DNA from: Armigeres subalbatus
Lineage: Eukaryota; Arthropoda; Insecta; Diptera; Culicidae
NCBI RefSeq assembly: GCF_024139115.2
Contig: NC_085139.1
Span: 254,296,067 to 254,360,066 of the forward strand
DNA: 64,000 nucleotides
Direction of reading: 5' to 3'
Position 1 is the stretch's first letter. Each line of letters starts with the position of its first letter. The notes below the pieces were generated by a model, which made no database searches, had not been told where the DNA came from, and worked only from the letters and a program-made list of their open reading frames with translations. The translations under genes were made by a program, and so were the position numbers. Shown here piece by piece: positions 57,246 through 64,000 of the stretch.

Positions 57246-58160
57246 AGTTCCTCAAGGATTTCCATGTGTAGTTCCGACAGGAATCCCTTTAAAAGTTCCG
57301 CCAGGAATTCCTCCAAAATTTCCGTAAGGATTTCCTTCTGAAATTTCGCTAGGAGTTCCTCTGAAAGGTCAACCAGGACTTTCTTTGGAAGTTCTGCCAG
57401 GAGTTACTGCGGAAATTCCGCCAGGCATTTTAACGGAAGGTCCTCTAGGAATCCCTCCGGAAGTTCCTCCACGAATCTCGCCCGAAGATCCTCCACGAAT
57501 CTATCAAGAAGTTCAGCCAAGAATCCCTCCAAAAGTTCCGCCAGGAATCCCTCCGGAAATTCCGTCAAGATTTCCTTCACGCCATCATGCGGAACTACAT
57601 GCTAGGAATTCCTCCGGAATATCCGCCAGGAATTTCTCTGGAAGTTCCGTCAGGAATTACTTCGAAAATTCCTCCAGGCATTCCTCTGGAAGTTCCGCCA
57701 AGAGTTTCTCCAAAGTTTCCGCCAGGATTTCCTTCTGAAGCTCCGCTTGAAATTTATCCAGAATATCCACCAGGAGTTTCTCTGAAATTTCCACCAGGAA
57801 TTCTTCCGAAAATTTCGCCAAGAATTCCTCTGGAAGTTCCGCCAAGAATCCCTCCGGAAGTTTCTCCATGAATCCCTCCGGAAGATCCTTCACAAATCCC
57901 TCCGGAAGTTTCTCCATGAATCCCTCCGGAAGATCCTTCACAAATCCCTCCGGAAGATGCGCCAAGAATCTTTCCGGAAGTTCCGTCAAAAATTTCTTCT
58001 GAAGTTCCGCTTAGAAATCCTCCAGAAGATCCGCCAGGAGTTTTTCTGGAAGCTCTGCCAGGAATTACTTCGCAATTCCTCCTTCGGAATCCCTCCGGAA
58101 GTTGCGCCAAGAATTCCTCCGGAATTTCCTCCATGAATCCCTCCGGATTCCTTTCTGAAG

Positions 58161-58530
58161 TTTCGTCGGGAACGAGCGTCCGGGTGTACCTCCGACGACG
58201 ACGATTGACCGCCAGGACCGACCCTTTGGGCACTGTTTCGTCCTGGTAGGGCTTGGATAGAACTAATAAGGGCTTGGAAAGAACGTCCCATGAGGAAGTT
58301 TCGGACAAAGGCCAAAGGCGATTCACCAACCTCTCGACCACCTTGGAGACGCAGGAGGTCAGGGAGATTTACCGGTATTTAGAGGCATCTCGGCAGGAGA
58401 CACTTTTCTTCGGTATGGAAATGACGAGACTAAGCCGCCATTCGTCCGGGAAAGTTTGGTCAAGCCAGGACCGACGCGAAAACTAAGGATTTTATTAGCT
58501 AAAATTGCGAAAATGTTTTTAAAGAATCTT
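58161..58530. other. GC-richer non-repeat island, possible decayed coding fragment
   Basis: Between the satellite and the Helitron end lies sequence with a plus-strand frame (58253-58486) containing EVREIYRYLEASRQETL and overlapping minus frames. Base composition resembles coding DNA more than the flanks do. The look is of a gag-like or host exon remnant, but I do not recognise the family. A GACGACGACGA run is at about 58193-58203. Confidence 0.35.
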
Positions 58531-58791
58531 TAACACTTTTTTTCGTCAAGTGTTTTTGGGGTTCTTAAAATGGTTTGAGACCCAGCACCGTTCTAGAAGG
58601 GAGGGCTCCCATACACACATTTCTGCATAACTCGAGAATTAATCAAGCAAATGTAATATTTCTGTGGTGGTTTGAAACCCCTTCCCTTCTAGAAAAGGAG
58701 GCTCCCAAATAAAGAACCAGAAATTTCTTATCAGAACTTATCAGAGAATAAATGAATTGTAGGCGAAACGAAGTTCGTCGGGTCTGCTAGT
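58531..58791 (+). mobile_element. Helitron-like element, 5'-truncated second copy
   Basis: Shares TGTTTTTGGGGTTCTTAAAATGG, GGGCTCCCATACA and TTTCTGCATAACTCGAGAA type segments with 812-1050 and ends GGGTCTGCTAGT at 58791, with a T after it. An internal part (about 58660-58715) is a second, diverged copy of the middle segment. The 5' TC end is missing. Confidence 0.72.
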
Positions 58792-59433
58792 TCCGAATAA
58801 AAACTGACAAAGGTTCGGCATTTTCAGAAAAATATTTAATGAAGCGATCATTTGAATATGCATCCCAATATGAATGCAGAACAAGTTGCTAAAAACATTT
58901 TTCTCATTATGGAACGTTTATATTTCCGCCGCAAGTTTCATTTTTTTTGCTCCGGGCATGCCAGCATAAATCATCCGGCCAAATTGGCCAAATAAGGCTC
59001 CCCCATCATCGGTGAAGTGGCGGTAGGTGGGTGAGAACCACGTCAGCAAGAGAGAAAAAAAACACATTCCACGATACGCGGCTTGTCGTTGCTGGAAAGT
59101 GGTGGATACTGTTTTTCCGGTGAATACTAATGGGAAGAGGGAATTATCATAAAATTTAATGTTCTCCCACAACACGTGGTGCGCCGGCGAAAAGGTCGAA
59201 AAGCCCCGACCGTTCCAGGAAAAAAACGAGATGGAAATTAGGTGCGGAACGAAAGATATCCAAACCATGCCTGTATGCCCGAAGCTTTGCGATGCTGAAA
59301 ATGGAGTTCGGAAGTGAGGCGGATGACGGAACTGAATTGAAGTTAATTTTCACACTCCGCGCCTGTTTCCCGTCCGTCACCCTTGGTTCGACTCGAATGT
59401 AATCAAGCTCATCGTTGATTTATTCATGGGACC
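58792..59433. other. Unique DNA, no gene recognised
   Basis: Minus-strand frames of 116 and 74 codons (58918-59268 and 59156-59380) overlap in different phases, without motifs. Probably intergenic or intronic. Confidence 0.45.
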
Positions 59434-59450
59434 ACACCTGAAAGCTTTAG

Positions 59451-59739
59451 GGGCCCTCCTTAGCCGTGCGGTAAGATGCACGACTACAAAGCAAGACCAT
59501 GCTGAGGGTGGCTGGGTTCGATTCCCGGTGCCGGTCTAGACAATTTTCGGATTGGAAATTGTCTCGACTTCCCTGGGCATAAAAGTATCATCGTGTTAGC
59601 CTCATGATATACGAATGCAGAAATGGTAACTTGGCTTAGAAACCTCGCAGTTAATAACTGTGGAAGTGCTTAATGAACACTAAGCTGCGAGGCGGCAATG
59701 TCCCAGTGGGGGATGTAATGCCAATGAAGAAGAAGAAGA
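59451..59739 (+). mobile_element. Feilai-like SINE, copy 3
   Basis: Nearly identical to copy 1, with A box, B box GGTTCGATTCC and a GAAGAAGAAGAAGAA tail. A 14-bp duplication ACACCTGAAAGCTT lies at 59434-59447 and 59740-59753. Three extra bases (TAG) stand between the left duplication and the canonical GGGCCCTCC start. The long perfect duplication suggests a fairly recent insertion. Confidence 0.9.
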
Positions 59740-59753
59740 ACACCTGAAAGCTT

Positions 59754-60432
59754 CCGAGCACTTTACTGTACAGTGAACCTCCCAAATAGAGTTCTCACTG
59801 AATTGGATATTTAGGAATTTTCCTGGCAATAGATGCTCCATGTCGCACGTAGGTAATTGCATACTTCTCGGGTGCAACTGTCGTCCGGAAATTGGGCGCT
59901 CCGGTTGTTGTGCGCTACCGTAGGACACCGAACTAAGTTGCGAATTAGTTACCGAACTAATTCCACTCTCTAATTGGATTACCCTGTCCGAGTGCTATGA
60001 TCTGGACCGAACCGAGCCGGACGGGAGATGCCGACAGAGGGTGTCAATTGACTTCGAACGACGACCGACTAACAACCGACCGTTGACTCGGAGGGAATGA
60101 ATTATTTACGAGCAACACTCACTCGAATTGTGATTACTTATCATCGTCTCGTCACCAGCTTTGTCTTCAGCTTCGTTCTCGTTTGCTATCCGAGAATGGA
60201 CTTTCTCCGCGCAAACACAGAATGCTTCCTTGAAGATAAGCAATCATGGCTCATCAAAATTGGTCGAGATTGGATTTCAGATTTCAGATGCCGCTCTTAG
60301 GAATCTCATCATCTAGCAATTTAGTCGCATTTGTATTGATTGGGTCGCATGAGTTTCGCTGGAAGAACTTAGAAGAAATTATGCAACACAATTTTTCTAT
60401 TTTCTTCTGAGATTTTTGTTTGATGAGAAAGT
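59754..60432. other. Unique DNA, no gene recognised
   Basis: Single-copy-looking sequence up to the edge of the 22-bp satellite. Short frames (67 and 82 codons) have no recognisable feature. Confidence 0.45.
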
Positions 60433-62605
60433 GGAAGTCTTCACCACTTCCTTCGGAAGTTTTCCCAACTTCCTGGGGAAGTTTTCCCAACTTCCTGGGG
60501 AAGTTTTCCCAACTTCCTGGGGAAGTTTTCCCAACTTCCTGGGGAAGTTTTCCCAACTTCCTGGGGAAGTTTTCCCAACTTCCTGGGGAAGTTTTCCTAA
60601 CTTCCTGTGGAAGTTTTCCCAACTTCCTGGGGAAGTTTTCCCAACTTCCTGGGGAAGTTTTCCCAACTTCCTGGGGAAGTTTTCCCAACTTCCTGGGGAA
60701 GTTTTCCCAACTTCCTGGGGAAGTTTTCCCAACTTCCTAGGGAAGTTTTCCCAACTTCCGGGGGAAGTTTTCCCAACTTCCGGGTGAAGTTTTCCCAACT
60801 TCCTGGGGAAGTTTTCCCAACTCCCGGGGAAGTTTTCCCAACTTCCTGGGGAAGTTTTCCCAACTTCCTGGGGAAGTTTTCCCAACTTCCTGGGGAAGTT
60901 TTCCCAACTTCCTGGGGAAGTTTTCCCAACTTCCTGGGGAAGTTTTCCCAACTTCCTGGGGAAGTTTTCCCAACTTCCTGGGGAAGTTTTCCCAACTTCC
61001 TGGGGAAGTTTCCCCAACTTCCTGGGGAAGTTTTCCCAACTTCCTGGGGAAGTTTTCCCAACTTCCTGGGGAAGTTTTCCCAACTTCCTTGGGAAGTTTT
61101 CCCAACTTCCTGGGGAAGTTTTCCCAACTTCCTGGGGAAGTTTTCCCAACTTCCTGGGGAAGTTTTCTCAACTTCCTGGGAAGTTTTCCCAACTTCCTGG
61201 GGAAGTTTTCCCAACTTCCTGGGGAAGTTTTCCCAACTTCCTGGGAAGGTTTCCCAACTTCCTGGGGAAGTTTTCCCAACTTCCTGGGGAAGTTTTCCCA
61301 ACTTCCTGGGGAAGTTTTCCCAACTTCCTGGGGAAGTTTTCCCAACTTCCTGGGGAAGTTTTCCCAACTTCCTGGGGAAGTTTTCCCAACTTCCTGGGGA
61401 AGTTTTCCCAACTTCCTGGGGAAGTTTTCCCAACTTCCTGGGGAAGTTTTCCCAACTTCCTGGGGAAGTTTTCCCAACTTCCTGGGGAAGTTTTCCCAAC
61501 TTCCTGGGGAAGTTTTCCCAACTTCCTGGGAAGTTTTCCCAACTTCCTGGGGAAGTTTTCCCAACTTCCTGGGAAAGTTTTCCCAACTTCCTGGGGAAGT
61601 TTTCCCAACTTCCTGGGGAAGTTTTCCCAACTTCCGGGGGAAGTTTTCCCAACTTCTGGTGGAAGTTTTCCCAACTTCCTGGGGAAGTTTTCCCAACTTC
61701 CTGGGGAAGTTTTCCCAACTTCCTGGGGAAGTTTTCCCAACTTCCTGGGGAAGTTTTCCCAACTTCCTGGGGAAGTTTTCCCAACTTCCTGGGGAAGTTT
61801 TCCCAACTTCCTGGGGAAGTTTCCCAACTTCCTGGGGAAGTTTTCCCAACTTCCTGGGGAAGTTTTCCCAACTTCCTGGGGAAGTTTTCCCAACTTCCTG
61901 GGGAAGTTTTCCCAACTTCCTGGGGAAGTTTTCCCAACTTCCTGGGGAAGTTTTCCCAACTTCCTGGGGAAGTTTTCCCAGCTTCCTGGGGAAGTTTTCC
62001 CGGCTTCCTGGGGAAGTTTTCCCAACTTCCTGGGGAAGTTTTCCCAACTTCCTGGGGAAGTTTTCCCAACTTCCTGGGGAAGTTTTCGCAACTTTCTGGG
62101 GAAGTTTTCGCAACTTCCTGGGGAAGTTTTCCCAACTTCCTGGGGAAGTTTTCCCAACTTCCTGGGAAGTTTTCGCAACTTCCTGGGAACTTTTCCCAGC
62201 TTCCTGGGGAAGCTTTTCCCATCTTCCTAGGGAAGCTTTTCCCTTTTTCCTGGGAAGTTTTCCCAGCTTCCTGGGGAAGTTTTCCCAGCTTCCTGGGAAG
62301 TTTTCCCAACTTCCTGGGGAAGTTTTACCAACTTCCTGGGGAAGTTTTCCCAACTTCCTGGAGAAGTTTTCCCAACTTCCTGGAGAAGTTTTCCCAACTT
62401 CCTGGAGAAGTTTTCCCAACTTCCTGGGGAAGTTTTCCCAACTTCCTGGGGAAGTTTTCCCAACTTCCTGGGGAAGTTTTCCCAACTTCCTGGGGAAGTT
62501 TTCCCAACTTCCTGGGGAAGTTTTCCCAACTTCCTGGGGAAGTTTTCCCAACTTCTTGGGGAAGCTTTCCTAACTTCCTGGGAAGTTTTCCTGGGAAGTT
62601 GTTTT
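60433..62605 (+). repeat. 22-bp satellite array, 2.2 kb, highly homogeneous
   Basis: About 98 units, core AACTTCCTGGGGAAGTTTTC, period 22. Most units are identical. Shorter 21-base units lacking one G occur near 61179, 61529 and 62165, and a more variable patch lies at 62160-62300 (CTTTTCCCATCTTCCTAGGG forms). Borders are abrupt against unique DNA. Stop-free frames of 250-693 codons on both strands are artefacts of the unit. Confidence 0.98.
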
Positions 62606-62947
62606 TTCAATTATTTTTATTTCTTCGTAGGGTAGCTCTCTGCATTTTCTGCACGGTTAAATATTATGTTCGTTTTCTGATTTTCTAACAAGTACACTTT
62701 CACGTAACAAATCTTCAAAAGCTTGTCGTTTTAAACTGATTATCGCAAACGCCTCGCTACGAACTCAGCTTAACAACTACCCACAAACAGGAACAATTAT
62801 ATTTTCCTTGCCACAGGACAACGTTTTCCGACATAACCGGCACTCATCGTCGTGTTGGGACTTGTGAGGAAAGTACAAATTCAGGTCATACATCACCACC
62901 AACCAACCCATGGAACGGAGCTGTTCACCCCGACTCACTTTGATAAA
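62606..62947. other. Unique DNA right of the 22-bp array
   Basis: No repeat and no convincing frame between the satellite border and the candidate exon. Nothing recognisable. Confidence 0.4.
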
Positions 62948-63337
62948 TTAGTAAATAAAGTTATTTATGTACAGCAACACCCGTGCCCATATCAGATCGT
63001 CGGAGACAATGGTAGCAAGGACGACGGCAATGATGACGCCGAGAACGATATCATGTGACCATCGTCTTGGGCATGATGGTGGCGTGCAAGCACAGTTAGT
63101 GTACCGCCTTCGAGAAGCAGCCTCATGTGCGACGTGCGTGCATGTATCGATGATAGCCTGGTGCTGCTTGGTGGGGTCTTCAGGGGTCGGGGTTGATGTC
63201 GAGTGTTGTGTACGGAAAAATATTACACTCATCTGGTTCGCACTCATGGGAGCATTGTTGCGCTGTAATTTTGCGTAGTGCTGATGAAGATGAAGAAGCA
63301 AGCACCTAATAGGAAACTTAGGGGAACAATGCTTCAT
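62948..63337 (-). CDS. Candidate exon, small membrane-protein-like ORF (unknown)
   Basis: A 129-codon minus-strand frame in a stretch that is more GC-rich than its flanks. The C-terminal half has a Cys/Pro segment (NCACTPPSCPRRW), a hydrophobic run (IVLGVIIAVVLATIV) able to span a membrane, and a short tail ending NNFIY. Third codon positions in that half are mostly C or G, as in real insect exons. Against it: no known family is recognised, the first half is low in character, the start is uncertain (an upstream splice acceptor is possible), and a 103-codon frame overlaps on the other strand. If real, it is probably the last exon of a host gene. Confidence 0.3.
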   Translation of the reverse strand: MKHCSPKFPIRCLLLHLHQHYAKLQRNNAPMSANQMSVIFFRTQHSTSTPTPEDPTKQHQAIIDTCTHVAHEAASRRRYTNCACTPPSCPRRWSHDIVLGVIIAVVLATIVSDDLIWARVLLYINNFIY

Positions 63338-64000
63338 TCGTGACGAACGTCACTGCCACCCGCACACTTTCTAATTTATGAAGCTATTATGGGATGACGA
63401 AGGAACAATGTGTCACAAAGTGCACTTGGCATGGTGCTCTTTGAACCTGCTGGCGTGCGCTGTATTTCGCAATTATTTCTGCTATGTAGACAGCTGTTTT
63501 CCGTCAGTTTGCGAAATAAGAGATAAGTTTCATTCAAACTTTGCTGTCTTCTACAGAGTTTCATCAACAACCGTTTATGTCAACTTTTCAGAAATAATTT
63601 GGCAGCATACTTCTCGTATTTTCCCGTTTTTAAAGTGGAAAGATGAAATTTTCCGCATACCTTGAATATCAACTGTCTAGATGCAAGTGGAAAAAGTTAG
63701 TTTAGAAGTACATGACTCAAAATACAAAAATTCACTCCATCGCTGGATCTGAACTGTGAATCTGTACTTTTTGTTAGTGTTGGATTATTGGAACATAACA
63801 GCAAACGCAAATTTCTTCGCTGAAAAGTAATTTAATCCATCATGACGCAGAACAAGCATTTAACCGGTTGAATTCGGGTAAGCTGAAAGCTGTAGCCATA
63901 AATGATTCCTATGCTTCAGTAAGCCATCTTCAAGGTGCGACTGCGACGACAAAGTTTTTAATTCTATTTATCCAAACATTCCCACGGTAATGAAGCGTAC
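63338..64000. other. Unique AT-rich DNA at the right edge
   Basis: Frames of 64 and 95 codons on opposite strands overlap each other and show no domain. Nothing recognisable up to the window end. Confidence 0.4.

Larger units (their letters stand above)
49911..58160 (+). repeat. Degenerate 24-bp satellite, 8.2 kb
   Basis: Core GGAATCCCTCCGGAAGTTCC with period 24-25; alternative half units are CCGTCAGGATTTCCTTCTG, CCGCCAAGAATCCC and CCGCTAGGAGTTTCTCTGG. Individual units differ by 15-30 percent by eye, but long strings are shared between distant blocks, so recent divergence is between higher-order units. All short frames (60-195 codons) are repeat translations. Confidence 0.93.

Noticed and set aside
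60397..62688. Frames up to 693 codons in the 22-bp array (FLGKFSQLPGEVFPTSW type)
   Set aside because: Three 22-bp units give a 22-codon period in all phases of both strands. There is no non-repeat coding sequence at either end.

Overview
The window is repeat-dominated eukaryotic DNA, most probably from an Aedes mosquito (best fit Ae. aegypti). The strongest marker is a tRNA-derived SINE matching the Feilai family: three near full-length copies, each with its own target-site duplication (TSD), plus one fragment. Broken LINE, Ty3/gypsy, Helitron-like and foldback elements are all of insect type. No prokaryotic gene, rRNA, authentic tRNA or CRISPR was seen, and no host protein gene could be named.

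Layout. 1-1.9 kb: AT-rich microsatellite, a retroposed 3' tail, a Helitron-like element and degenerate minisatellites. 1.9-7.4 kb: Feilai SINE, decayed 24-bp-type repeats in both orientations, then a decayed Ty3/gypsy pol interrupted by a foldback MITE. 7.4-15.3 kb: one 5'-truncated LINE with a 12-bp TSD, split by four later insertions. The largest insertion is a 4.28-kb TA-flanked inverted-repeat element with 151-bp subterminal repeats and its own 24-bp satellite array. 15.3-20.2 kb: a near-perfect 24-bp array, then a 22-bp array. 20.2-24.2 kb: simple repeats, unique DNA and a 0.67-kb foldback element. 24.2-28.6 kb: a 12/24-bp array. 28.6-31.8 kb: a broken errantivirus-type env with a 3' LTR, a GGCCAAA-type repeat and another inverted-repeat region. 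31.8-34.7 kb: unique DNA. 34.7-47.1 kb: Feilai, a 0.66-kb TTCTTTC tract and a 10-kb 23-bp satellite whose orientation flips at least four times and which carries a 2.28-kb higher-order duplication. It is separated from a short continuation by a LINE/SINE fragment. 47.1-49.4 kb: unique DNA. 49.4-58.2 kb: a 99-bp tandem repeat that runs into an 8-kb degenerate 24-bp array with 0.87-1.45-kb higher-order copies. 58.2-64 kb: a Helitron end, Feilai, unique DNA, a 2.2-kb 22-bp array and unique DNA with one weak candidate exon.

About half of the window (roughly 35 kb by my block boundaries) is 22-, 23- or 24-bp tandem repeats sharing GGAA...TTCC dyads. These arrays contain almost no stop trinucleotides on either strand, so they produce open frames up to 1327 codons in several frames. 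I treat those frames as artefacts.

The most distinctive structure is the TA-flanked inverted-repeat element at 7755-12035, because it physically carries a satellite of the same family found across the window. That offers a possible route by which a transposon could seed satellite arrays. Names of families are from memory of the families, not from a database search.
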